Origin: a bacterium
GTDB lineage: Bacteria; Desulfobacterota; GWC2-55-46
DNA length: 5,925 nucleotides
Assembly (NCBI GenBank): GCA_004298725.1
Contig: SCQA01000017.1
Location: 1-5,925 of the forward strand
Reading direction: 5' to 3'
Shown: positions 1-5,631 of the stretch, in pieces
Layout of the letters: each line of letters starts with the position of its first letter
Position numbering within the stretch: position 1 is the stretch's first letter
Position numbers and translations under genes: made by a program
The notes under the pieces: model-generated
Database searches by the model: none
Seen by the model: the letters and a program-made list of their open reading frames with translations, nothing else
Told to the model about the DNA's origin: nothing

Positions 1-4
1 CCCC

Positions 5-526
5 CTACTTCGGCACCTTTACGTTGTCCTCTTCAAAGTCGCCTTCCGTGCCTTTGGTGTGGCAGGCGCCGCAGTTGGAAAAGCTCTTAATGGCTGAGCG
101 GGCAAAAACGTCTTTTTTCAGCTTGCGGTGCTTTCTCTGGATGTAGGACGTCTCCGTAATTCTTACCGGCGTTGCGTCAACGGCTATTGACCCCATAATC
201 TTTCTTGAAAATTCCGCGCCTGACTTATCAGCGGAGTTTGCCGTGAAATACTTCAAAAGCTCTTCCTTATCTTTTACTTCGAGACTAAGGTTTTCACCAA
301 AGTGCTTATCAGACTTATTTATAAGTTCCTGCCATGAGCGAAGCGGCAAAAGCCCCGGGTGATAAAGAAAGTGGCACGAGGAGCACTCCTGCTTGTAAGC
401 CGCGTTTTGCGGAAAAGAATATGCGTCGCGCCGTTCCTTGGCTATTGACATATCCGCCGATGCAAATAACAGCCCAGCCGCAATAGCAACGCCTGTTATA
501 GCGGTTAAAATAGTCTTTGTCTTCAT
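5..526 (-). CDS. soluble periplasmic diheme cytochrome c, DHC family
   Basis: This 173-residue protein has an N-terminal signal peptide: a basic start, a hydrophobic stretch at about residues 6-23, and a likely cleavage near SADMSIA (about 24-30). The mature part has two c-type heme motifs, CSSCH at 48-52 and CGACH at 152-156. The family hallmarks HPGLLPxRSW (56-65) and HFG (75-77) lie between them. His75 and His133 are conserved in the second DHC copy in this window and are candidate distal ligands for bis-His hemes (inference). DHC proteins are known electron donors to SHP, which is encoded just upstream, so the likely role is periplasmic electron relay. The ATG at 524-526 has a good GGAGG eight bases upstream. 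The gene ends with TAG at 5-7. It is last in the visible operon, 311 bases after the SHP gene, and may have its own expression control. Family assignment is firm; the physiological role is inferred. Confidence 0.88.
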   Translation of the reverse strand: MKTKTILTAITGVAIAAGLLFASADMSIAKERRDAYSFPQNAAYKQECSSCHFLYHPGLLPLRSWQELINKSDKHFGENLSLEVKDKEELLKYFTANSADKSGAEFSRKIMGSIAVDATPVRITETSYIQRKHRKLKKDVFARSAIKSFSNCGACHTKGTEGDFEEDNVKVPK

Positions 527-534
527 TAAAGAAA

Positions 535-539
535 CCTCC
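535..539 (-). promoter_or_regulatory. ribosome binding site of the soluble DHC gene
   Basis: GGAGG on the minus strand lies eight bases before the ATG at 524-526. It is the strongest Shine-Dalgarno sequence in the window and fixes this start. Confidence 0.75.
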
Positions 540-610
540 CTTGTTAAGTAATGCGCGTTATCAAACTGTACCGCTATAAAACCCTTCTTGCCACATACCT
601 TATTACATCT

Positions 611-652
611 CTGTCAGGAGAAATCCAAACAGGGATAGCTAACTCCTGACAG
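611..652. repeat. inverted repeat, 10-base arms, 22-base spacer
   Basis: CTGTCAGGAG at 611-620 is the exact reverse complement of CTCCTGACAG at 643-652. It could form a stem-loop in the transcript between the SHP and DHC genes, or be the core of an intergenic repeat unit. No U-run follows on either strand, so it is not an ordinary terminator. Confidence 0.8.
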
Positions 653-677
653 CAATAAAACCCCCCCCTCAACCCGG

Positions 678-699
678 CCTTCTCCCCTTGGGGAGAAGG
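678..699. repeat. perfect hairpin, 10-base arms, 2-base centre
   Basis: CCTTCTCCCC (678-687) and GGGGAGAAGG (690-699) are perfect reverse complements separated by TT. This is a very stable hairpin on either strand. The composition and the flanking CCCGG and C8 tract resemble widespread dispersed intergenic repeats. The minus-strand transcript continues into G-rich sequence before reaching TTTT, so it does not fit an intrinsic terminator well. Confidence 0.8.
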
Positions 700-725
700 A
701 ACAAAACATATCTGCCATGAGCTTC

Positions 726-754
726 GTTTCCATAGAAACAGGTGTGAAACCTGT
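726..754. repeat. two overlapping small hairpins
   Basis: GTTTC (726-730) pairs with GAAAC (735-739). ACAGGT (738-743) pairs with ACCTGT (749-754). The two stems share bases 738-739, so they are partly exclusive alternatives. The structure is visible in the sequence; any function is unknown. Confidence 0.55.
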
Positions 755-769
755 ATTCCCCCTACCATC

Positions 770-781
770 CCTTTCCAAAGG
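770..781. repeat. small inverted repeat in a repeat-like segment
   Basis: CCTTT (770-774) and AAAGG (777-781) flank CC. Together with the preceding CCCCCTACCATC and following GAGAGTTTTTT, the segment resembles the common C-rich/G-rich hairpin repeats found between genes in many genomes. That resemblance is from memory only. Confidence 0.45.
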
Positions 782-837
782 AGAGTTTTTTGCTTTTCAC
801 TTAGCCAAGTCATTCCACTCTGCCGTGCCGTTCGTAT

Positions 838-1278
838 TTAGAGCGAAAACAGGTACGTTATGAAATCGCCCTTTTCCTTTGGAGTGCATTCCCTTTGAAG
901 AACGCCCTCGCAATTCCTCTTAAACCATTTTTCAATCTTCTTGGTGTCCGTGAAACGCTCCTTATTTGCCGACGGCGCAAGCGGCTCTATAACCTTGCCG
1001 ACCGGGGTCTTGCCGGGTTGCATGGGGTTAGTCGTGTGGCAGTTGACGCAAGACATTTCCACTTTTTTAATTGAATGAACTCTCTTTTGGTTAAAAAACT
1101 TTTTCCCGTCTTCCGCGCTGAAACCCTTGACAGATGGGTCATTTTTCCGCGCGTCGGCAAGGTATGCGTTCACAAGCTCCTGCACGTTGCCATTGGGTTT
1201 GCTTGCCGCGAAGACAGTTGTAGCGCCCATTAAAGTAATAACACCGGCGGCTAAAAAAAATAAAATTCCCTTTCTCAT
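838..1278 (-). CDS. SHP-type oxygen-binding monoheme cytochrome c (DUF1924)
   Basis: This 146-residue protein starts with a signal peptide (hydrophobic 5-23, likely cut after VFA at 22-24). It carries one heme motif, CVNCH, at 77-81. The C-terminal block is the signature of DUF1924/sphaeroides heme protein: GKxIEPLAPSAN (94-105), RFTD (108-111), EKWFKRNC (116-123) and RECTPKEKGD (129-138). In the characterised Rhodobacter SHP the Asn just before the first Cys of this block is the sixth heme ligand and swings away when O2, NO or CO binds, and the two Cys form a disulfide. Here these correspond to Asn122 and Cys123/Cys131, with the same Cys spacing. DHC and b561 encoded next door are the expected electron donors. 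The physiological substrate of SHP is unsettled. ATG at 1276-1278 is preferred; an in-frame TTG directly upstream (1279-1281) would add one residue. Confidence 0.9.
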   Translation of the reverse strand: MRKGILFFLAAGVITLMGATTVFAASKPNGNVQELVNAYLADARKNDPSVKGFSAEDGKKFFNQKRVHSIKKVEMSCVNCHTTNPMQPGKTPVGKVIEPLAPSANKERFTDTKKIEKWFKRNCEGVLQRECTPKEKGDFITYLFSL

Positions 1279-1287
1279 CAAAACTTT

Positions 1288-1294
1288 CCCCCTC
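1288..1294 (-). promoter_or_regulatory. ribosome binding site of the SHP gene
   Basis: GAGGGGG on the minus strand lies nine bases before the ATG and six before the adjacent TTG. Both are usable distances, so it supports this start region without deciding between the two codons. Confidence 0.6.
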
Positions 1295-1376
1295 TTTTTT
1301 TGTAGCGTCTAAATTCCATGCTAAAGCGCGGCGACATATATTTTGCATGAAAAAGTTTTAATGAACAAGAAAAAAA

Positions 1377-2531
1377 TTACTCTGGTATTTCAATATCCCT
1401 GTCCTCAAACGAGCCTACATTAGCCCCAGGATGGCAAGCCTTGCAGTTACTTTTACTGACGATAGAGGGTTTTTTATAATCAGCGTCCGTCAAATCAGAA
1501 TGTTTTTCAACCCAAAACGGAATTATTGTAACGCGCAGAGGCACGTCGCCTTTAGACAAAGAACGTAAAATCTTCATCGAAGCCTCAGACGTGGAATGTT
1601 CGGCTGACGAGACCGTAAGATAATCAAGTATCTCTTTTTTTAAATCTTCGCTGAGTCCGGCGTCTTCGCCGAAGTGGTTGGAAAGGCCGCCCATTATCTT
1701 ACGCCACGAATCCGCCGGAAGAAGAGTGGGGTGTAACACGTCGTGGCACGACATGCCGCATTCGCTCTGCCATGCCTTTGAAGGCTTAATATGCACTAAA
1801 AAGCCCTTGGATGTTCTTATTCTTGGCGACATTAAAGACGCAATGTCGCTTTTACCTTCCGGCGGCAGAAAAATCAAGCTAAGGCCGCCAAGAACCGTAA
1901 CAAGCAGGAAAACGGCAAAACGAAGCGCGTGCCTGCCTTCACGCGCGCCAAGATGCGATATTCTGTCATCGTAGCTGTGCTCGTCCTCCTTTGTGCCGGT
2001 CAGCATGGAAAGGATTATGTTTTCACGCAAAATAAAGTCGTGGAATAAAGCGGCGCTGATATGGACGACTACCATGCCGACCATCGAATACGCGAAGAAC
2101 TCGTGTACCATGCGGGCATAAACAGCCGCGTCATAAGTGAAGTACCCAGTGAAAAAACCGCGATTTTCCTCGCCGCTGTAAACAACTATGCCTGAAAGCG
2201 CGGTAACGACCGAGGCTATAAGCATATAAATTATTAGCCACCCTACGGCCGGGTTGTGCCCAAGGTAACGCGGCAGGTCGAGCTTTATTGCCTTTATAAG
2301 AAATACCTTTACGTCTTTCCAGCCTTTAACAAACTGCGAAAAACGGGAATAACCATGAGCTTCAAACCCCCAAAAGATGCGCAGTACGGCAATAGCAAGA
2401 ACGAAGTACCCGAAAAGGGTATGAAACTCGAGAAGGCGTTCGCTTCTTGATGTCAAAAAAACCCCAAGGTACGAGGCCGCAAGCAACCAATGCCCTAACC
2501 TTACAGGTATGTCCCAGACCTTTACTTTCAT
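1377..2531 (-). CDS. cytochrome b561 fused to a periplasmic diheme cytochrome c (DHC) domain
   Basis: This is a 384-residue membrane fusion protein. Residues 1-180 are a four-helix cytochrome b561 domain (helices near 12-27, 38-56, 95-117 and 144-166). His14, His37, His143 and His157 are placed as in b561 proteins that bind two b hemes. The last two have the 14-residue spacing of the family. A charged, presumably cytoplasmic loop (168-202) leads to a fifth helix (203-222), which carries the C-terminal domain into the periplasm. Residues about 250-384 match the separate DHC encoded at 5-526: HPTLLPxDSW (267-276), HFG (286-288), WVEKH (340-344) and CKACH (363-367). The first heme motif reads C258-G-M-S-C262-H263, so it is CX3CH rather than CX2CH. 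The likely role is to oxidise quinol and pass electrons through its c hemes to the soluble DHC or SHP. The ATG at 2529-2531 has only a weak GGCGG four bases upstream. It is first in the operon, 98 bases before the SHP gene. Confidence 0.88.
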   Translation of the reverse strand: MKVKVWDIPVRLGHWLLAASYLGVFLTSRSERLLEFHTLFGYFVLAIAVLRIFWGFEAHGYSRFSQFVKGWKDVKVFLIKAIKLDLPRYLGHNPAVGWLIIYMLIASVVTALSGIVVYSGEENRGFFTGYFTYDAAVYARMVHEFFAYSMVGMVVVHISAALFHDFILRENIILSMLTGTKEDEHSYDDRISHLGAREGRHALRFAVFLLVTVLGGLSLIFLPPEGKSDIASLMSPRIRTSKGFLVHIKPSKAWQSECGMSCHDVLHPTLLPADSWRKIMGGLSNHFGEDAGLSEDLKKEILDYLTVSSAEHSTSEASMKILRSLSKGDVPLRVTIIPFWVEKHSDLTDADYKKPSIVSKSNCKACHPGANVGSFEDRDIEIPE

Positions 2532-2622
2532 TTATCCGCCGGCTTTGATAAGATGTTTTCCACGAACATGCGCGCGAACTTTTAACGTCAGTTTAGCAGA
2601 CAAAAGAACGCACCGCACGTAC

Positions 2623-2650
2623 ATTATAAATTATCTTACATTAGAGGCAA
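2623..2650 (-). promoter_or_regulatory. sigma70-like promoter of the cytochrome operon
   Basis: On the minus strand TTGCCT (2650-2645, four of six consensus bases) is followed after 16 bases by a perfect TATAAT (2628-2623). Transcription would start near 2616, giving a leader of about 85 bases before the ATG at 2531. The position, directly upstream of the first cytochrome gene, supports it. Confidence 0.5.
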
Positions 2651-2664
2651 ATTAGAGATAAAAT
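2635..2664 (+). promoter_or_regulatory. possible promoter of the metal ABC transporter genes
   Basis: On the plus strand CTTACA (2635-2640, four of six) and TAAAAT (2659-2664, five of six) are separated by 18 bases, with a start near 2671. It overlaps the -35 end of the leftward promoter, so the two could interfere or share a regulator. An alternative TTGACA at 2667-2672 is a perfect -35, but its best -10 (GATATT, 2690-2695) falls inside the coding start. Confidence 0.3.
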
Positions 2665-2686
2665 ACTTGACACGCGCTCAGGGAAT

Positions 2687-3397
2687 ATGGATATTGTAAG
2701 GTCAATGAAAATACTCGAAGTTAAAAACCTTAATATAAGCATAGCCGGAACTATAATTCTTGAAAACATAAACTTCAGCGTTGAAAAAGGCGAGGTTCTT
2801 GCTATTATCGGCCCAAACGGAGCTGGTAAAACGGTACTTCTGAAGTCTTTAATCGGCCTTATGAATTACTCCGGTTCCGTAACGTGGTCGCAAGGGATTA
2901 AACGCGGCTACGTGCCTCAGCGGATGGACATTGAAACCGACGTGCCCCTTACGGTGAAAGAGTTCTTCCATCTGCACGAGTCCGCGCCCTCCGATAAGAA
3001 GATTATCGAGGTACTCGGCTACGTCCAGCTTGACACGAAAATACTTGCGTCCGGGTTCGGCGAAATTTCAGTAGGCCAAAGGCAAAGGATTCTCGTCGCG
3101 TGGTCAGTGCTTGGAAGCCCGGACGTACTGCTCTTTGACGAGCCTACCGCCGACATTGACGTTGCCGGACAAGAGTCAATATACAATATGCTTTACCACC
3201 TGCAAACAAACCTCGGCCTGACCGTAATTCTTGTGTCGCACGACTTAAACGTAGTTTACCGCCACGCGAGCACTGTGCTTTGCCTCAACAGGCAGAACCT
3301 GTGCCTTGGCGCTCCGAGAGAAGTTTTAACGCCCGAGCAACTACTCAGCCTTTACGGCGGGGAAAAGGCGTTCTTTGAACATAAGCACAAACACTGA
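2687..3397 (+). CDS. metal ABC transporter ATPase, ZnuC/MntB-like
   Basis: This 236-residue protein is a complete ABC nucleotide-binding domain that would power a zinc- or manganese-type importer with the permease encoded 21 bases downstream. Visible motifs are Walker A GPNGAGKT (42-49), Q-loop PQ (77-78), Walker B VLLFDEP (147-153) with catalytic Glu152, D-loop TADID (154-158) and switch His185 (SHD). The signature motif reads ISVGQ (127-131) instead of LSGGQ. The C-terminus ends EHKHKH, a short His-rich tail like those seen in some zinc ATPases. Two starts are possible: ATG at 2687 (taken here as the longest) and ATG at 2705 (Met7). The second gives the more usual family N-terminus, MKILEVKNL; neither has a strong ribosome site. 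Family assignment is firm. The metal carried cannot be read from the sequence, and no substrate-binding protein is encoded next to it. Confidence 0.87.
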   Translation: MDIVRSMKILEVKNLNISIAGTIILENINFSVEKGEVLAIIGPNGAGKTVLLKSLIGLMNYSGSVTWSQGIKRGYVPQRMDIETDVPLTVKEFFHLHESAPSDKKIIEVLGYVQLDTKILASGFGEISVGQRQRILVAWSVLGSPDVLLFDEPTADIDVAGQESIYNMLYHLQTNLGLTVILVSHDLNVVYRHASTVLCLNRQNLCLGAPREVLTPEQLLSLYGGEKAFFEHKHKH

Positions 3398-3418
3398 TTA
3401 AGCGGACATATACATACA

Positions 3419-4195
3419 ATGAATGAGATGATACTGCCTTTGCTTGTTGCGGCGTTCGTGGCCGCGTGCGCGAGCCTCTTGGGCTCTTTCGCGATTCTTA
3501 AAAAGATGGCCCTTGTGGGAGACGCCATGTCTCACGTGGCTCTGCCCGGCATGGGGCTTGCCGTGCTGTTTAAATTCAACCCGTTTATCGGGGCAGTGGC
3601 TTTTTTAATTATTTCCGTTATCGGCATATGGGTTGTCGAATACAAAACAAGCCTGTCGCTTGACACTATTGTCGGCGTATTCTTCACCACAAGCCTTGCC
3701 ATCGGCGCGCTTATTACGCCTAATCAAGACTTACTTGAAGCGCTCTTCGGCAACATAACCGAGCTTAGCGCGCTTGAGTCGGTCATCTCAATATGCCTTT
3801 CGGTTTTTCTTATATTCGCGCTTTTTTATATACACAAAAAACTGACGCTTTGCATGATCTCCGCTGAAATTGCCCACTCAGTGGGAATTCAAACGAGAAA
3901 GCTTGAGTTCTTTTATCTGCTGATATTCGCCCTTGCCGTGGCGCTTGGCATAAGGTTCGTGGGAGCGCTTCTAATGGGCTCGCTTGTAATTATTCCTGCG
4001 GCGTCGGCCAAAAACATCGCCAAGAGCCTTCGCGCATTTCTGACTTGGAGCATGATATTCGGCGTAATAGCGGCGACGCTCGGCATATACATATCATACT
4101 CCCGTAAGCTCGCGCCCGGCCCGGTATTCATACTTATAAGCTCGTTCTTTTTTATTGCGTCTCTTGTTATAATGCAACTGCGAAAAACACGCTGA
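3419..4195 (+). CDS. metal ABC transporter permease, ABC-3 family (ZnuB-like)
   Basis: This 258-residue, highly hydrophobic protein has about seven to eight membrane segments, as expected for ABC-3 permeases of zinc/manganese/iron importers. Family landmarks are LKKMALVGDAMSHVALPG (27-44), the cytoplasmic-loop style segment LFGNITELS, AEIAHSVGI, and RFVGALLMGSLVIIPAASA near the C-terminal third. The full length is typical of the family. It would form the transmembrane homodimer for the ATPase encoded directly upstream. The 21-base gap suggests one transcript. The ribosome site is weak (AGCGGA region about 12 bases upstream). An internal ATG at 3428 is an alternative start. The partner periplasmic binding protein (ZnuA/TroA type) is not in the window. 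Confidence 0.88.
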   Translation: MNEMILPLLVAAFVAACASLLGSFAILKKMALVGDAMSHVALPGMGLAVLFKFNPFIGAVAFLIISVIGIWVVEYKTSLSLDTIVGVFFTTSLAIGALITPNQDLLEALFGNITELSALESVISICLSVFLIFALFYIHKKLTLCMISAEIAHSVGIQTRKLEFFYLLIFALAVALGIRFVGALLMGSLVIIPAASAKNIAKSLRAFLTWSMIFGVIAATLGIYISYSRKLAPGPVFILISSFFFIASLVIMQLRKTR

Positions 4196-4230
4196 TAAAC
4201 CGCGAACCAAAGGGTTGGCAAAACTTAAAA

Positions 4231-5541
4231 ATGACAAACTCCTATAAAAAGCTTTTAACGCTGTTAGACTCGAAAAACGCCGTTATCGGAATAATCGGCC
4301 TTGGGTACGTCGGCCTGCCGCTACTTCTGCGATTTTGCGAGGAGGGGTTTAAAGTAATAGGCTTCGACACGGACACGTCAAAGGTCAAGGCGTTAAACGC
4401 CGGCGGGTCTTACATAAAACATATACACTCGGACGACATAAAAAAACACGCCAAAAAATTCACGGCAACAACGGAAGCGTCAAAACTGAAAAACGCCGAC
4501 GCCATTATAATCTGCGTGCCGACGCCTTTGTCTGTAACGCGCGAACCTGACATGAGCTACGTAGAGGCCGCCGGACGCATAATCGCAAACGTGGCAAGAC
4601 CCGGCCAGATAATATCACTTGAATCAACCACGTACCCCGGCACAACAAAGGAAGTCATTCTTCCGAAAATTGAAGAGAAGGGTTTAAAAGCCGGCAAAGA
4701 CTTTTTCCTTGTATTTTCACCTGAACGCGAAGACCCGGGCAGAGCGGACTACACCACCAAAACTACGCCAAAGGTAGTCGGCGGCATAACTAAAAACTGC
4801 CTTACAGCCGGAGTGGCGCTTTACTCGCTGATAATAAACAAGGTCGTGCCGGTGTCGTCGGCCGAAGCCGCTGAGATGTCGAAACTGCTTGAAAACATAT
4901 ACAGGAGCGTTAACATAGCCCTTGTCAACGAACTGAAGATGCTTTGCGACAGAATGAACATCGACATATGGGAAGTAATTGACGCGGCAAAAACAAAACC
5001 ATTCGGCTTTCAGGCATTCTATCCGGGGCCTGGTCTTGGCGGCCACTGCATACCCATTGACCCTTTTTACCTTACATGGAAGGCGCGAGAATACGACTTC
5101 TCCACGCGCTTTATCGAGCTTGCCGGAGAAATCAACACCAATATGCCGTACTACGTCGTCGGCAAGGTGGTCGAAGCGCTAAATAACGAAGGCAAAAGCC
5201 TTAAAGGCGCGAAGGTGCTTATTCTCGGCATCGCGTATAAAAAAGACGTTGACGACATGAGGGAGTCGCCTTCCCTTGAGCTTATACGCCTTTTGAAAGA
5301 AAAAGGCGCGGCAGTGGATTATAACGACCCGTTCGTGCCGGTTGCCAAAGCGCACGGCAAAGGTACGGCCATGCGTTCCGTTAAGCTGACAACCGGCGTA
5401 TTGAAAAAATATGACTGCGTACTTATAGCCACCAACCACTCCGCGTACGACTACGGCTGGATAGTTGAAAACGCGCAACTTGTCGTTGACACAAGAAACG
5501 CCGCCAAAGGGCTTAAAAAAGGGAAAGTTGTAAAAGCGTAA
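4231..5541 (+). CDS. wbpA: UDP-N-acetyl-D-glucosamine 6-dehydrogenase (nucleotide sugar dehydrogenase)
   Basis: The enzyme oxidises C6 of a UDP-sugar to the carboxylate with two NAD+, giving a UDP-uronic acid for O-antigen, capsule or other surface glycans. The 436 residues hold the NAD-binding Rossmann start GLGYVG (22-27) and the SYIKHI motif (about 60-65) typical of the WbpA/UDP-GlcNAc branch. They also hold ICVPTPLS, ESTTYPGTT, FSPERxDPG, Lys218 and Asn222 in EMSKLLEN, and GGHCIPIDP with catalytic Cys273. The C-terminal UDP-binding domain includes LGIAYKKDVDDMRESP. It is full length and intact. UDP-GlcNAc is the preferred substrate by similarity of the motifs, though related enzymes use UDP-ManNAc or UDP-GalNAc. 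No glycan gene is adjacent in the window. It starts 35 bases after the permease gene with only a poor ribosome site, and ends with tandem TAA stops (5539-5544). Confidence 0.9.
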   Translation: MTNSYKKLLTLLDSKNAVIGIIGLGYVGLPLLLRFCEEGFKVIGFDTDTSKVKALNAGGSYIKHIHSDDIKKHAKKFTATTEASKLKNADAIIICVPTPLSVTREPDMSYVEAAGRIIANVARPGQIISLESTTYPGTTKEVILPKIEEKGLKAGKDFFLVFSPEREDPGRADYTTKTTPKVVGGITKNCLTAGVALYSLIINKVVPVSSAEAAEMSKLLENIYRSVNIALVNELKMLCDRMNIDIWEVIDAAKTKPFGFQAFYPGPGLGGHCIPIDPFYLTWKAREYDFSTRFIELAGEINTNMPYYVVGKVVEALNNEGKSLKGAKVLILGIAYKKDVDDMRESPSLELIRLLKEKGAAVDYNDPFVPVAKAHGKGTAMRSVKLTTGVLKKYDCVLIATNHSAYDYGWIVENAQLVVDTRNAAKGLKKGKVVKA

Positions 5542-5545
5542 TAAG

Positions 5546-5583
5546 CGCATTGAATCATGCCCAATAATTTATTGCACAATGCG
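5546..5583. repeat. nested inverted repeats between wbpA-like and rlmI-like genes
   Basis: CGCATTG (5546-5552) is the exact reverse complement of CAATGCG (5577-5583). Inside its loop, CAATAA (5562-5567) and TTATTG (5569-5574) form a second palindrome around one base. No T-run follows, so it is not a typical intrinsic terminator. It could be an operator, an mRNA 3' end structure or chance. Confidence 0.5.
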
Positions 5584-5624
5584 AAGGTTGGCACCCGGCG
5601 CTACAATAATCAAAACAATTAAAA

Positions 5625-5628
5625 GAGG
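5625..5628 (+). promoter_or_regulatory. ribosome binding site of the rlmI-like gene
   Basis: GAGG sits three bases before the ATG at 5632. The spacing is short, but it is the only purine-rich site near this start. Confidence 0.4.
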
Positions 5629-5631
5629 CTT

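Larger units (their letters stand above)
527..837. other. 311-base palindrome-rich intergenic region, no credible gene
   Basis: This gap separates the SHP gene from the soluble DHC gene inside an otherwise co-directional set. It contains at least four perfect inverted repeats (611-652, 678-699, 738-754, 770-781) and a run of eight C (661-668). The parts around 661-700 and 757-791 look like the pyrimidine- or purine-rich hairpin repeats common between genes in many bacterial genomes (pattern recognition, not a database match). An open frame covers 574-813 on the minus strand, but its product looks like translated repeat DNA, with pieces such as PSPQGEKAGLRGG, and it has no recognisable domain. 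No tRNA or transposase is visible. Confidence 0.6.

Noticed and set aside
678..699. Intrinsic terminator after the SHP gene
   Set aside because: The hairpin is strong, but neither strand has an immediate U-run after the stem, and the following minus-strand sequence is G-rich.
574..813. 79-codon open frame on the minus strand between the SHP and DHC genes
   Set aside because: It covers the inverted repeats, has no domain, signal peptide or good ribosome site, and its translation resembles read-through of intergenic repeats.
1127..1348. Open frames overlapping the start of the SHP gene on both strands
   Set aside because: They overlap the signal peptide and upstream region of a well supported gene in other frames and show no protein family features.
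1280..1359. AAAACTTT and AAAGTTTT as an inverted repeat around the SHP leader
   Set aside because: Eight-base AT-rich arms separated by 64 bases are easily expected by chance and no structure connects them.
1678..1974. Plus-strand open frame opposite the b561-DHC fusion (also 2256-2450)
   Set aside because: It is the complement of conserved heme-binding and linker sequence; no ribosome site or family pattern.
2564..2580. ATGTT/AACAT arms as a Zur or Fur box
   Set aside because: The arms are only five bases, the spacing and flanks do not match a known Zur or Fur consensus, and it lies in the cytochrome leader rather than at the importer promoter.
2667..2695. TTGACA with GATATT as the importer promoter
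   Set aside because: The -35 is perfect, but the -10 is poor and the start would fall near 2702, inside the first possible coding start. It would work only for a nearly leaderless mRNA from the ATG at 2705.
4717..5046. Open frame antisense to the UDP-sugar dehydrogenase (also 5179-5550)
   Set aside because: Both lie opposite strongly conserved catalytic regions of a real gene and encode nothing recognisable.
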